52,541 nucleotides of DNA from an uncultured Clostridia bacterium (GCA_947037025.1 CAMQSU010000009.1:1-52541), one strand, 5' to 3'. Positions 8,195 to 16,472 are shown, counted from the stretch's first letter. Notes: generated by a model not told the origin, from the letters alone. Program-made: numbers and translations.

Positions 8195-8470
8195 GTGCCT
8201 AATATTAAATCTCAAAAGAAAAGAGTATTAACAAATGATAAGGCTAACGCTATAAACTGTGCTAAACGTACTCGCGTTAGAAACAGCGTTAAAGCTTTCA
8301 ATCTTGCAGTAACTAACAACGAAATCGTTGTAGCTGAGGAAAAGTTAAGAGAAGTTATTTCTCTAATCAACCGTGCTAAAAGCGATGGCATCTACCCTGC
8401 TAACACAGCAAGTAGAAAGATTTCAAGACTTAACATAGCTCTTGATAAGGCTAAAGCTAAACAGGCTTAA
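8195..8470 (+). CDS. rpsT: 30S ribosomal protein S20
   Basis: This small basic protein binds 16S rRNA in the 30S body. Its 91 residues start MPNIKSQKKRV, with an alternating Lys/Arg and Ala pattern. The TNDKANAINCAKRTRVRNSVKAF and YPANTASRKISRLN segments are typical of S20. The start codon is GTG, chosen because AAGGAGA lies 7 nt upstream and MPNIKS is the conserved N-terminus. It is monocistronic. Confidence 0.95.
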   Translation: MPNIKSQKKRVLTNDKANAINCAKRTRVRNSVKAFNLAVTNNEIVVAEEKLREVISLINRAKSDGIYPANTASRKISRLNIALDKAKAKQA

Positions 8471-8494
8471 TCCTAAACCGTATTAAAAATAATC

Positions 8495-8522
8495 TTAGGC
8501 GTTACCTTTTGGTGACGTCTAA
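8495..8522 (+). terminator. 12-bp hairpin after rpsT, possible terminator
   Basis: TTAGGCGTTACC pairs with GGTGACGTCTAA, including two G-U pairs, across a TTTT loop. Only a weak T stretch follows, so termination is uncertain; it may protect the 3' end instead. Confidence 0.45.
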
Positions 8523-8751
8523 TTTGCGTTACTGTAATACTATTTTAATTTTATAAAATAAGCCTAATTATACCATTACCCTACCGATATAACTCATTTA
8601 TTACTATATAATTAATAGTTTTTCTGCTTAATTATCATCATATATAAACATATCATGTCACTAACGGTATTTTGATTTTAATAATATATGATATACATAT
8701 AAATATTTAATACGATATTGTTTGTAGATTACATTTAGAGGAAAGTATATC
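8523..8751. other. AT-rich intergenic stretch
   Basis: Apart from weak promoter-like hexamers near 8672-8703, nothing recognisable was found here. Confidence 0.4.
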
Positions 8752-8793
8752 ATGATTATTATAGAAAAATATTTAGATTTTGACCTAATTTAG
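8752..8793 (+). CDS. possible 13-residue peptide with a strong ribosome site
   Basis: An ATG-led frame of 13 codons (MIIIEKYLDFDLI) ends with TAG. GAGGAAA lies 7 nt upstream of the ATG and an intrinsic terminator begins 13 nt after the stop. This is a complete small transcription/translation unit in form, but the promoter is weak and a frame this short can arise by chance. It could also be the remnant of a longer gene. No function is proposed. Confidence 0.25.
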   Translation: MIIIEKYLDFDLI

Positions 8794-8800
8794 AATGAAA

Positions 8801-8833
8801 AAAAAGCTAAGCAACAATTTGCTTAGCTTTTTA
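8801..8833. terminator. bidirectional intrinsic terminator
   Basis: GCTAAGCAA (8806-8814) and TTGCTTAGC (8819-8827) flank a 4-nt loop. A run of A precedes and a run of T follows, so it works on either strand. It ends ilvE transcription on the minus strand. Confidence 0.88.
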
Positions 8834-8857
8834 TTATGTTAAAATATAATTTTACAA

Positions 8858-9913
8858 TTAATTAATCTTAATTACCCAATCAAATTTATCATCTCTTCTG
8901 CCATACTGAATATCTGTTAGTTTAGTATAAAGCTCATTAGTGATAGTACCCATTTCATTATTATTGATGATCATATCACGACCTTTATAACCAATTACTC
9001 CTACTGGAGATACTACCGCAGCAGTACCTGTACCAAAACTTTCCTTTAACCTTCCCTCATCATATGCTTTTGCAATTTCATCAATAGAAATCCTTCTCTC
9101 AACAACTTTGTAGCCTTCAGATCTTAGCAATTCAATAGCTGACTTGCGAGTGATTCCCGGTAATATGCTTCCAACTAATTCTGGAGTTATAACTTCATCA
9201 TCAATTACAAAAAACATATTCATAGCGCCAACTTCTTCAGCATACTTACGCTCTGCAGCGTCAAGCCATAATACTTGATCGTAACCTTTTGATATAGCAA
9301 TCTCACTAGCTAACAAACTTGCTGCATAATTACCCATACATTTTGCTTCGCCAGTACCGCCAATTGATGCTCTAACGTATTTCTCTTCAACTAAAATTTT
9401 AGTTGGTTTTAAACCATTAGCATAGTATGCACCAACGGGAGATAATATGATGAAAAACTTGTATGTATGCGATGCATGTACGCCAAGCATTGGATCAGTT
9501 GCAATCATAGTAGGCCTTATATATAAAGATGTTCCTTCATTAGTAGGTATCCAGTCTTTTTCAAATTTTAACAGCTCTACTAGTCCATTCATAACCTTAT
9601 CTACATCAAAGTTAGGCATACACATTCTTGATGCACTTCTGTTCATTCTCGCAAAGTTTTCATCAAGTCTAAATGATGTAATTTCACCTTCAGGAGTCTT
9701 ATATGCTTTAGCACCTTCAAAAATTCCTTGTGCGTAATGCAGACAGTTAGTCGCTGGACTCATTTGCATACAGTCAAACGGAACTATCTCAATATTACCC
9801 CATTCCCCATCATTATAATCCATAACCATCATGTGGTCAGTAAAGTATTTTCCAAACCCAAGCTTACTAAAATCTGGTTTAGGTTTTTTATTTGATGCCA
9901 TAGTAATTTTCAT
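8858..9913 (-). CDS. ilvE: branched-chain amino acid aminotransferase
   Basis: This PLP enzyme transfers amino groups between glutamate and the keto acids of Leu, Ile and Val. The 351 residues follow the long (class IV, BCAT-type) layout: LHYAQGIFEGAKAY near residue 60, FRLDENFARMNRSA, YIRPTMIATDP, GTGEAKCMGNYAASL (the lysine binds PLP), VGAMNMFFV, and LPGITRKSAIELL. The start is the ATG at 9913, because GGGGGA 7 nt upstream is its ribosome site; the ATG at 9928 is in frame but its second codon begins that GGGGG. A palindrome at the transcription start suggests control. Confidence 0.94.
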   Translation of the reverse strand: MKITMASNKKPKPDFSKLGFGKYFTDHMMVMDYNDGEWGNIEIVPFDCMQMSPATNCLHYAQGIFEGAKAYKTPEGEITSFRLDENFARMNRSASRMCMPNFDVDKVMNGLVELLKFEKDWIPTNEGTSLYIRPTMIATDPMLGVHASHTYKFFIILSPVGAYYANGLKPTKILVEEKYVRASIGGTGEAKCMGNYAASLLASEIAISKGYDQVLWLDAAERKYAEEVGAMNMFFVIDDEVITPELVGSILPGITRKSAIELLRSEGYKVVERRISIDEIAKAYDEGRLKESFGTGTAAVVSPVGVIGYKGRDMIINNNEMGTITNELYTKLTDIQYGRRDDKFDWVIKIN

Positions 9914-9931
9914 AATTTCTTCCCCCATTAT

Positions 9932-9947
9932 GTAGGCAGATGCCTAC
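9932..9947. promoter_or_regulatory. palindrome at the ilvE transcription start
   Basis: GTAGGCA-GA-TGCCTAC is a perfect 7-bp inverted repeat covering about +2 to +17 of the predicted transcript. It could be a repressor operator or a 5' stabilising hairpin, and it lies just before the ribosome site. Confidence 0.6.
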
Positions 9948-9955
9948 GCAACTAT

Positions 9956-9983
9956 ATTATATTTTATCTGATTTAATTTGTAA
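9956..9983 (-). promoter_or_regulatory. ilvE promoter
   Basis: TTACAA (9983-9978), a 16-nt spacer and TATAAT (9961-9956) on the minus strand. The expected start is near 9949. Confidence 0.65.
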
Positions 9984-10015
9984 TTTAATGTTAAATTTAA
10001 TTGATCTTGACTATA

Positions 10016-10645
10016 TTAAATTTTGTAGTCAATATATTCTTTTGAAAGCATAGTTATATCAATTTTTCCTAATGCATAATCTATTAATTTAACATTAAGA
10101 CTACTAGTTATATCACAAGCTACTGAGTATTTTATTGATACATTTTCCACGTAATCTACCTGAATTACTTGTCCGCCCACACTCTCAATAATCTCAATAG
10201 CACGCGGAAAAAGTGAATAACTTATATCAAAACTTGCCACATCACTCATGATGAACTTTTTAACACTCGCCATATCAAGGGCTGATACTACGCTATCAGT
10301 ATATGCTCTTACTAACCCGCCAACACCTAACTTCACTCCGCCAAAATACCTAGTTACCACAGCTAATGTCATAACGATATTTCTTTTTTTTAAAATCTCT
10401 AGCATAGGTATACCAGCAGTTCCTTGTGGCTCGCCATTGTCACTAAACCTTTGTTCAGTGGCAATAATATTAGATATATATGCGTGGCAATTATGATTAG
10501 CATCGTTATACTTTTTTGCTATTTCATGCAATTTGCATTCCGCATCTTCCTGTGATATGACAGGTACTAATGTAGTTATAAATCTTGATTTTTTTATAAT
10601 TAATTCACTTTGAAAAGGCAGCACTACCTGATTATAATCTTTCAC
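10016..10645 (-). CDS. YigZ/IMPACT family protein
   Basis: The family is related to yeast IMPACT/Yih1, and the bacterial role is not settled. The N-terminal domain includes KKSRFITTL, HNCHAYI, FSDNGEPQGTAGIPML and VVTRYFGGVKLGVGGLVRAY, the diagnostic run of the UPF0029 domain. A C-terminal ferredoxin-like domain (about residues 140-209) follows. I chose the GTG at 10645, because GGAGG ends 5 nt before it; the ATG at 10657 directly precedes and overlaps that Shine-Dalgarno. The length of 210 residues fits the family. The short AT-rich gap to tyrS holds no clear promoter. Confidence 0.88.
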   Translation of the reverse strand: MKDYNQVVLPFQSELIIKKSRFITTLVPVISQEDAECKLHEIAKKYNDANHNCHAYISNIIATEQRFSDNGEPQGTAGIPMLEILKKRNIVMTLAVVTRYFGGVKLGVGGLVRAYTDSVVSALDMASVKKFIMSDVASFDISYSLFPRAIEIIESVGGQVIQVDYVENVSIKYSVACDITSSLNVKLIDYALGKIDITMLSKEYIDYKI

Positions 10646-10777
10646 TAACCCCTCCATAATCTATAAATAATTATACCTTCTAATATCACATTGTTGATAT
10701 ATTCGGCAATTTCAATTAGACAAAAAGTAATATTGCATTATCAATTATTGTACATTTCAGTTGTATATTGATAAATA

Positions 10778-11998
10778 TCACTTACTACTTACTTTAATAT
10801 GTATCTTCTTACCTTTATGAAGTATTAAGCCGCTCTTCAGCTCATCAGCTGTAAACTCATGTGCATTGTCAGATATTTTAACATCTCCAACTTTTATTCC
10901 GCCACCTTCAATTAGTCTTTTTGCTTCGCCTTTAGATTTAGCAATTGATGCTGCTATAAGAACATCAACAATCGTATTTATACCACAATCAATAACAATA
11001 CTTGGCATATTTTCAACATCACCTGTAACAAATGCCGCAACACTTTTAGCCGCAGATTCAGTTGCATCAGCTTCGCTATGAACAATTTTTGTTACCTCAA
11101 AAGCTAAACGCTCTTTTGCTTTGTTAATTCGCTCATCTTGGTTTTTGCAAAGCTCGGTAATTTCCGCAAGATCAACAAATGTTAAAAGCTTTAAGCACTT
11201 TTCAACATCAGAATCGCCGATATTTCTCCAGTACTGATAAAACTCATATGGAGTAGTTTTATTTCTATCTAGCCATACAGCACCTTTTTGAGTCTTGCCC
11301 ATCTTGATACCATCGCCAGTTGTTAAAAGCTGAAATGTCATTGCATAAGCGGATGTTTGCTCCTTGCGTCTAATAAGGTCAGCACCAGCAAGTATATTGC
11401 TCCACTGATCATCCCCGCCACACTGCAATTTTAAGCCGTATGTCTGATTAAGGTACAAGAAATCATATGCTTGCATTAGCATATAATTAAACTCTAAAAA
11501 TGATAATCCTGTTGCCATACGCTTTTTAAAACACTCCGCTGTAAGCATACGATTAACAGAAAAATGAACACCGATATCTCGTATAAACTCTATATAATTT
11601 AGCTTATCTAACCAGTCCGCATTGTTTACCATAACAGCGCCATTGCTTCCTTCAAAAGTAAAAAACTTGTTCATTTGCATTTTGAAAGCATTGCAATTAT
11701 CGTCGATTATTTTATCAGTCATCATGTTACGCATATCACTTCTGCCTGATGGATCGCCTATCTTTCCAGTTCCACCACCGACTAATGCGTAAGGTTTATG
11801 TCCAGCTTTTTGCATATGACTCATCGCCATAAGCGCCAAATAGTGACCTACATGCAAACTATCTGCTGTCGGGTCAAATCCGATATAAAATGATACACTT
11901 TCCTCACCTAACATTTTATATAAGTCTTCCTCAAAAACAACTTGTTTAATAAAACCTCGCTCCCGTAATGTATCCATTACATTTTTGCCCTTAATCAT
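10778..11998 (-). CDS. tyrS: tyrosyl-tRNA synthetase
   Basis: It charges tRNA-Tyr. The 406-residue protein has the class I HIGH-type motif HVGH (residues 49-52, in a DSLHVGHYLAL context), the tyrosine-binding stretch YDFLYLNQTYG, GGDDQWSNI, and the KMSKS-type loop KMGKTQKG. A C-terminal S4 RNA-binding domain follows (AKRLIEGGGIKVGDVKI). The ATG at 11998 has AAAGGAGA ending 4 nt upstream and gives the family length; an open frame 9 codons longer has no ribosome site. No T-box leader is present, unlike many clostridial tyrS genes. The aminotransferase gene is 57 nt upstream on the same strand, so the two probably share a promoter. Confidence 0.95.
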   Translation of the reverse strand: MIKGKNVMDTLRERGFIKQVVFEEDLYKMLGEESVSFYIGFDPTADSLHVGHYLALMAMSHMQKAGHKPYALVGGGTGKIGDPSGRSDMRNMMTDKIIDDNCNAFKMQMNKFFTFEGSNGAVMVNNADWLDKLNYIEFIRDIGVHFSVNRMLTAECFKKRMATGLSFLEFNYMLMQAYDFLYLNQTYGLKLQCGGDDQWSNILAGADLIRRKEQTSAYAMTFQLLTTGDGIKMGKTQKGAVWLDRNKTTPYEFYQYWRNIGDSDVEKCLKLLTFVDLAEITELCKNQDERINKAKERLAFEVTKIVHSEADATESAAKSVAAFVTGDVENMPSIVIDCGINTIVDVLIAASIAKSKGEAKRLIEGGGIKVGDVKISDNAHEFTADELKSGLILHKGKKIHIKVSSK

Positions 11999-12054
11999 AA
12001 TTTCTCCTTTTATTATGTAACGCAATATATAATAATATGCGTATATTTTATATG

Positions 12055-13254
12055 TTATTTATTTGCAATAATATTCTTGAAAAAATCTCCAAGTCTTTTA
12101 ATACCTATATCAATTTGCTCTAAACTTGCATTAGAATAATTCAGTCTTAAACAGTTAAACTTATCCTCGCTAGCAAAAAAACTATGACCTGATACATAAG
12201 CAACTTTTTTGCTTGCAATCTCAGGAAAAAGCTTGAATGTGTTTATACCTAAACTCTCATCAAATTCACCGAATATAAACAATCCACCTTTAGGGTCAGT
12301 ATATTTAAATTCCTTAGGCATATATTTGCATATTGCAGCAATCATTGCATCTTTCTTTTCCTTATATAATGGTATCAGCTCACTAACTCTAGCATCCATT
12401 AATCCCCGACTTAAGAAATCATTAACGATTGCTTGCGATAGACTGCTAGTATGTACATCAGTTGCTTGCTTTCCGATTGTCATTTTTCTAATTATATCAG
12501 CGTGTCCGATTGCAATACCTGTTCTTAGTCCTGGTGCTAGAGTTTTTGAAAAGCTTGTAATATAAATCACATTTCCAGTCTTGTCAAAAGACTTAATACT
12601 TGCAATCCTATCACCTTCAAATCTTAACTCTGAATAAGGATCATCCTCTAAAACAATTACGCCGTACTTTGCAGTAAGCTGTGCAATTGCGATTCTATTC
12701 TCTATGCTATACTCTCTGCCAGTAGGATTTGAAAAAGTTGGCACAATGTATAAAACTTTAGGTTTATATTTGATAATCTTTGCCTCTAAATCATCAAGAT
12801 TTAGCCCGTTATCTCCTGACGCAACGCCAACAGCAACCGCTTCATAAGTCTTTAATATATGCAGCACCGCAAGATATGTAGGATCTTCTACAAGTACAAC
12901 GTCGCCTTTATTGACAAAAGTCTTAAAAGTTAAGTCTATGCCTTGCTGTCCACCGCTAATTACAAGCGTGTTATCAATATTTATATCTTTAATTCCGTAT
13001 CTGCTAACATATGAAGCAGCAGTTTGTCTTAGAGGTGTATACCCCTCAGTACTGCCATATTGCAATATGTTTGCCGCATCAGCTGATTCCATCAAACTTG
13101 AAGTCGTTTCAGATATAAGCTGCACCGGCAAGGTCGACTTTGTTGGAAAGCCGCCCGCAAATGAAATTACACTTGGGTCTGCTAGAAGCTTAAAAATTTC
13201 TCTGATTGCATTTCCGCCCAAGTCTTTTATTCTGTCACTAAAATTAAAATCCAT
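12055..13254 (-). CDS. PLP-dependent class I/II aminotransferase (aminoadipate/aromatic type)
   Basis: This is a fold-type I aminotransferase of 399 residues without a DNA-binding domain. The N-terminus ISFAGGFPTKSTLP is typical of the LysN/2-aminoadipate and MocR-related group. PLP contacts include GGQQGIDL, VEDPTYLAVL, VPTFSNPTGREYS, DDPYSELRF, and TSFSKTLAPGLRTG (Schiff-base lysine in SFSKT). The substrate cannot be fixed from sequence; transcription into tyrS and the nearby aromatic pathway make an aromatic amino acid plausible. GAGGTGA lies 5 nt before the ATG. It is divergent from the NifU-like/GGGtGRT operon, with separate consensus promoters. Confidence 0.85.
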   Translation of the reverse strand: MDFNFSDRIKDLGGNAIREIFKLLADPSVISFAGGFPTKSTLPVQLISETTSSLMESADAANILQYGSTEGYTPLRQTAASYVSRYGIKDINIDNTLVISGGQQGIDLTFKTFVNKGDVVLVEDPTYLAVLHILKTYEAVAVGVASGDNGLNLDDLEAKIIKYKPKVLYIVPTFSNPTGREYSIENRIAIAQLTAKYGVIVLEDDPYSELRFEGDRIASIKSFDKTGNVIYITSFSKTLAPGLRTGIAIGHADIIRKMTIGKQATDVHTSSLSQAIVNDFLSRGLMDARVSELIPLYKEKKDAMIAAICKYMPKEFKYTDPKGGLFIFGEFDESLGINTFKLFPEIASKKVAYVSGHSFFASEDKFNCLRLNYSNASLEQIDIGIKRLGDFFKNIIANK

Positions 13255-13279
13255 ATAATCACCTCATTTTATAAGTTAC

Positions 13280-13308
13280 ATTATATCATATCTACATTTA
13301 TTTTTCAA
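13280..13308 (-). promoter_or_regulatory. promoter of the aminotransferase-tyrS unit
   Basis: TTGAAA (13308-13303), a 17-nt spacer and TATAAT (13285-13280) lie on the minus strand, 26 bp before the ATG. Confidence 0.8.
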
Positions 13309-13581
13309 GTGATAACTGAAAAATAATTTGCAATAAGTGAATTTCCTTACAATCTACTATCTTTTGACATATCTAACTATATTAAACTACTAAAAGTTAA
13401 AATTATTTACTCTAATCTATAAATATCAGTGATTGTATATATAGTATAATAAATATATTATTATTACCTTATTACTTGACATTCAATTTTTTGTAATTGC
13501 TGCTAATATCTGTATTTGTTCGTGTGTTAAATCAAGTTTGAGTAAAAAGAGAAAATAAAGGATAAAACATTGTAATAACGC
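13309..13581. other. AT-rich spacer between divergent promoters
   Basis: No ORF, hairpin or repeat that I can support was found. A TTGACA near 13478 has no -10 at normal spacing. Confidence 0.5.
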
Positions 13582-13610
13582 TTGAAATATATAGACTAAT
13601 GTGATATACT
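13582..13610 (+). promoter_or_regulatory. promoter of the NifU-like/GGGtGRT operon
   Basis: TTGAAA (13582-13587), a 17-nt spacer and TATACT (13605-13610). The expected leader is about 30 nt and carries AGGAGGA. Confidence 0.8.
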
Positions 13611-13646
13611 ATTACAAAATGATACAATATTTAGGAGGAACTCTTA

Positions 13647-14339
13647 ATGCAATATTCACATGAAATTATGTCAATGTGTCCTGTATCACAAGGTCCAAAT
13701 CACGGCTGTGCGCCTATCCCTGAAGAGGGTAAATGGGTACAAGCTCGCGAGATTAAGGACATTTCAGGACTTACTCACGGTATAGGTTGGTGCGCTCCTC
13801 AACAAGGTGCTTGCAAACTTACACTTAACGTCAAAGACGGAATTATCGAAGAAGCTCTTATTGAGACTATAGGTTGTTCTGGCATGACTCATTCAGCTGC
13901 AATGGCGGCTGAGGTTTTACCTGGTAAAACTATTCTTGAGGCTCTTAATACTGATCTAGTTTGTGACGCTATCAACACTGCTATGCGTGAGTTATTCTTA
14001 CAAATAGTTTATGGTAGAACTCAATCTGCATTCTCTGAGGGCGGCTTACCAATCGGTGCTGGTCTTGAGGATTTAGGAAAGGGTTTAAGATCACAAGTTG
14101 GTACAATGTACTCTACTAAACTTAAAGGCGTTAGATACCTTGAGATGGCAGAAGGCTACATTACTAAGATGGGACTTGACGAGAACAACGAAGCAATCGG
14201 ATACGAGTTTGTACACGTTGGAAAAATGCTAGAAGCTATCGAAAAAGGTATGTCTCCTAACGACGCTTATGCGAAGTTTACGAGCAACTACGGTAGATTT
14301 GATGAAGCGGTTAAGAAAATTAACCCTCGTCACGAGTAA
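13647..14339 (+). CDS. NifU/IscU-like iron-sulfur scaffold-type protein
   Basis: The 230-residue protein belongs to the NifU_N-like group that occurs in clostridia next to GGGtGRT proteins. Residues 50-110 resemble the IscU core: QGACKLTLNVKDGIIEEA, then IGCSGMTHSAAMAAEVLPGKTILEALN. Cysteines at 11, 21, 49, 56 and 77 could bind a cluster or metal, but the classical three-Cys IscU arrangement is not fully reproduced. The C-terminal 120 residues have no counterpart in IscU. AGGAGGA lies 6 nt before the ATG. Many C-ending codons, unusual for this AT-rich window, suggest strong expression. An Fe-S role is inferred from the family, not proven. The next gene starts 15 nt downstream. Confidence 0.8.
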   Translation: MQYSHEIMSMCPVSQGPNHGCAPIPEEGKWVQAREIKDISGLTHGIGWCAPQQGACKLTLNVKDGIIEEALIETIGCSGMTHSAAMAAEVLPGKTILEALNTDLVCDAINTAMRELFLQIVYGRTQSAFSEGGLPIGAGLEDLGKGLRSQVGTMYSTKLKGVRYLEMAEGYITKMGLDENNEAIGYEFVHVGKMLEAIEKGMSPNDAYAKFTSNYGRFDEAVKKINPRHE

Positions 14340-14354
14340 TAGGAGGATTTATTT

Positions 14355-15356
14355 ATGTCAATCACATTTGAAGGATACGAGAGAAGAATTGATAAAATCA
14401 ATGCTTGCTTGAAAGAATATGGAATCAAAGACCTTGCAGACGCTAAAAAGATTTGCAGCACAAAAGGTATAGACGTTGATGATATCGTAAGAAATATCCA
14501 AACTATCGCTTTTGAAAATGCTATCTGGGCTTACACTGTAGGTTGCGCTATCGCACTTAAAAAAGGCTGCACTGTTGCTAGTGAGGCTGCCGAGGCTATC
14601 GGTATTGGTCTTCAATGCTTCTGCATCCCAGGTTCAGTTGCTGATCAAAGAGATGTAGGTATCGGTCACGGTAATCTAGCTGCTAGACTACTTCGCGAAG
14701 AGACTAAATGTTTCGCATTCCTTGCAGGTCACGAGTCATTCGCTGCTGCTGAGGGTGCTATTGGTATCGCTCGTACAGCTAATACTGTTAGACGCGATCC
14801 ACTTAAAGTTATTCTTAACGGTTTAGGAAAAGACGCTGCTTACATCATAAGCCGTATTAATGGTTTTACTTATGTTAAAACTGATTACGACTTTGCTACA
14901 AGCACTTTAAACGTTGTTTCTTCTACTCCTTACAGCACTAGCGAGAGAGCTACTGTTAGAGTTTTTGGATCTAATGACGTTAACGAAGGCGTTGCAATCA
15001 TGAAAGCTGAGAAAGTAGACGTTTCTATTACTGGTAACTCTACTAACCCAACACGTTTCCAACATCCAGTTGCTGGTACTTACAAGAAATGGTGTAACGA
15101 TAATAACGTAACATATTTCTCAGTAGCATCAGGTGGAGGTACAGGACGTACATTACACCCAGACAATGTAGCTGCAGGTCCTGCGTCTTATGGACTTACT
15201 GATACTATGGGTCGTATGCACAGTGATGCACAGTTCGCTGGTAGCTCATCTGTTCCTGCACACGTAGAGATGATGGGACTTATCGGAATGGGTAACAACC
15301 CAATGGTTGGTGCAACTGTTGCAGTAGCCGTAGCTGTTGAGAAATCAAACTGCTAA
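14355..15356 (+). CDS. GGGtGRT protein (uncharacterised family)
   Basis: The 333-residue protein is named for its motif GGGTGRT, seen at about residues 259-266 in ASGGGTGRTLHPDN. Other striking blocks are GHGNLAARLLREETKCFAFLAGHESFAAAEGA, NGLGKDAAYIISRINGF and STNPTRFQHPVAGTYKKW. There is no signal peptide and no membrane segment. Several cysteines (LQCFCIPG, KKGCTVAS, KKWCND, C-terminal SNC) could bind metal. Alanine- and glycine-rich stretches suggest a compact enzyme fold. It follows the NifU-like gene with its own GGAGGA ribosome site and ends in a strong terminator, so the two form a bicistronic operon. The biochemical function is unknown to me. Its codon choice resembles that of highly expressed genes. 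Confidence 0.88.
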   Translation: MSITFEGYERRIDKINACLKEYGIKDLADAKKICSTKGIDVDDIVRNIQTIAFENAIWAYTVGCAIALKKGCTVASEAAEAIGIGLQCFCIPGSVADQRDVGIGHGNLAARLLREETKCFAFLAGHESFAAAEGAIGIARTANTVRRDPLKVILNGLGKDAAYIISRINGFTYVKTDYDFATSTLNVVSSTPYSTSERATVRVFGSNDVNEGVAIMKAEKVDVSITGNSTNPTRFQHPVAGTYKKWCNDNNVTYFSVASGGGTGRTLHPDNVAAGPASYGLTDTMGRMHSDAQFAGSSSVPAHVEMMGLIGMGNNPMVGATVAVAVAVEKSNC

Positions 15357-15384
15357 TATCCGAATAGTTTATTAAATTAATTAA

Positions 15385-15415
15385 AGCACTAGAGATTTTT
15401 CTCTAGTGCTTTTTT
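15385..15415 (+). terminator. intrinsic terminator of the GGGtGRT operon
   Basis: AGCACTAGAG (15385-15394) pairs with CTCTAGTGCT (15401-15410), a 10-bp perfect stem over a 6-nt loop, followed by T residues. Confidence 0.93.
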
Positions 15416-15525
15416 CTATTTATTGCTTAAAATAAAACTATTATTATATTATACTCTATAATAATGAGATATTGATTTAATGTTACATGCTATGCATGCA
15501 CGGATTATATAATCGTGTATCAAAA

Positions 15526-16059
15526 TCAACCCAATCCGTATATCTTACTTGAGTTATCAAAAAATAGCGGGATTTGTGGTGGATAGTAAGTGAATACTAT
15601 AAGCATTACAAATACAATAAAAGCAAGTAGTGCAAGCCACATATAACCTTTTACTCTAAAGTTTCTAGATATCATAAGATAACTAAAAGTATAACTTAAT
15701 AGTACTATTATTATAGTGATCAATATATCAACCCACAATACATGCGTACCTATAATACCAGTATACGTATAGTACATAATTAACATCATCGGTATAGTTG
15801 TAAGCAAGGATATTGCTTTTGCTGTAATATACGTTCCCTTATCTATTCTTAGTATAAAGTACTCAATTATACTATAAATAAGATACGGATAAAATATCAA
15901 CTTAGAATGCTCCCACACACTTTCATTCACTGCAAAAAGCCAAGCAATACTCGGCATCTCTCCTGACCACTCAAACGCAAAATGAAATACAAATGACAGT
16001 ATTAGACCTAGTATCGCCCCGCCTAACTCTGCATATATCAACTTCCAATTCCTACTCAT
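15526..16059 (-). CDS. DUF6512-like multi-pass membrane protein
   Basis: The 178-residue protein has about five hydrophobic segments (near residues 10-30, 52-70, 82-102, 108-130 and 140-162). The loop FAVNESVWEHSKLIFYP resembles the NES-VWEH motif of a clostridial family annotated only as DUF6512. It has no signal peptide beyond the first membrane helix and no catalytic motif that I recognise. The start is the ATG at 16059 with AAGGAG 5 nt upstream; a GTG two codons earlier lies within the Shine-Dalgarno spacing. It is flanked by the GGGtGRT terminator and tRNA-Leu, so it is a single gene. Function unknown. Confidence 0.75.
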   Translation of the reverse strand: MSRNWKLIYAELGGAILGLILSFVFHFAFEWSGEMPSIAWLFAVNESVWEHSKLIFYPYLIYSIIEYFILRIDKGTYITAKAISLLTTIPMMLIMYYTYTGIIGTHVLWVDILITIIIVLLSYTFSYLMISRNFRVKGYMWLALLAFIVFVMLIVFTYYPPQIPLFFDNSSKIYGLG

Positions 16060-16207
16060 AGACACTCCTTATAAAATTGTCAAAATATCAATCAACGTCA
16101 TTTAGCCATAAATCACACCATACTAATGACAAAATCTTATATTTTTATACAATTACTCATCTTTCTATATTAATATGTGAATTTTTTAAGAATATATCTC
16201 ATTTCTA

Positions 16208-16236
16208 TTGCAATTTATTGAATAATATGATATTAT
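16208..16236 (+). promoter_or_regulatory. tRNA-Leu promoter
   Basis: TTGCAA (16208-16213), a 17-nt spacer and TATTAT (16231-16236), ending 14 nt before the mature 5' end. Confidence 0.75.
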
Positions 16237-16250
16237 AACTAAGTAAATAA

Positions 16251-16336
16251 GCCAAAGTGGTGAAATGGCAGACGCGCTGGACTCAAAATCCAGTGGGGGC
16301 AACCTCGTGCGGGTTCGAGTCCCGCCTTTGGCACCA
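16251..16336 (+). tRNA. tRNA-Leu (anticodon CAA)
   Basis: The acceptor stem GCCAAAG/CTTTGGC, a discriminator A and an encoded CCA (16334-16336) frame the gene. The anticodon stem CTGGA/TCCAG (16277-16281 / 16289-16293) holds the loop CTCAAAA with CAA at 16284-16286. The long variable arm (GTGGGGGCAACCTCGT region) marks a class II tRNA. The T-arm contains GGTTCGAGTCC. It reads UUG leucine codons. Confidence 0.97.
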
Positions 16337-16347
16337 ATACAAAATAA

Positions 16348-16377
16348 AACACATAGCTTATTGCTATGTGTTTTTTT
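16348..16377 (+). terminator. intrinsic terminator of tRNA-Leu
   Basis: AACACATAGC (16348-16357) pairs with GCTATGTGTT (16363-16372) over a 5-nt loop, followed by T residues. Confidence 0.92.
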
Positions 16378-16463
16378 GTTTGCCAAACTTTGGGCTCACA
16401 CGTGAGTATTAACAAAAGCTGCCTCAATGGCGTGTTTTGCCGAATTGATTGAGTAATACTTTA

Positions 16464-16472
16464 GGGGGGGGG
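16464..16472 (+). repeat. homopolymeric G tract (nine G)
   Basis: A run of nine G is exceptional in this AT-rich DNA. It lies in the non-coding gap between the tRNA-Leu terminator and the ROK gene, flanked by ATTGATTGAGTAATAC and TAATCAAT. It could be slippage-prone. No gene frame crosses it. Confidence 0.8.

Noticed and set aside
12026..12054. T-box leader upstream of tyrS
   Set aside because: The gap from the aminotransferase is under 60 nt and lacks the T-box sequence; nor is one visible upstream of the aminotransferase.
16186..16427. Open frames across tRNA-Leu
   Set aside because: They run antisense through the tRNA gene and its terminator, have no ribosome site and no recognisable protein.
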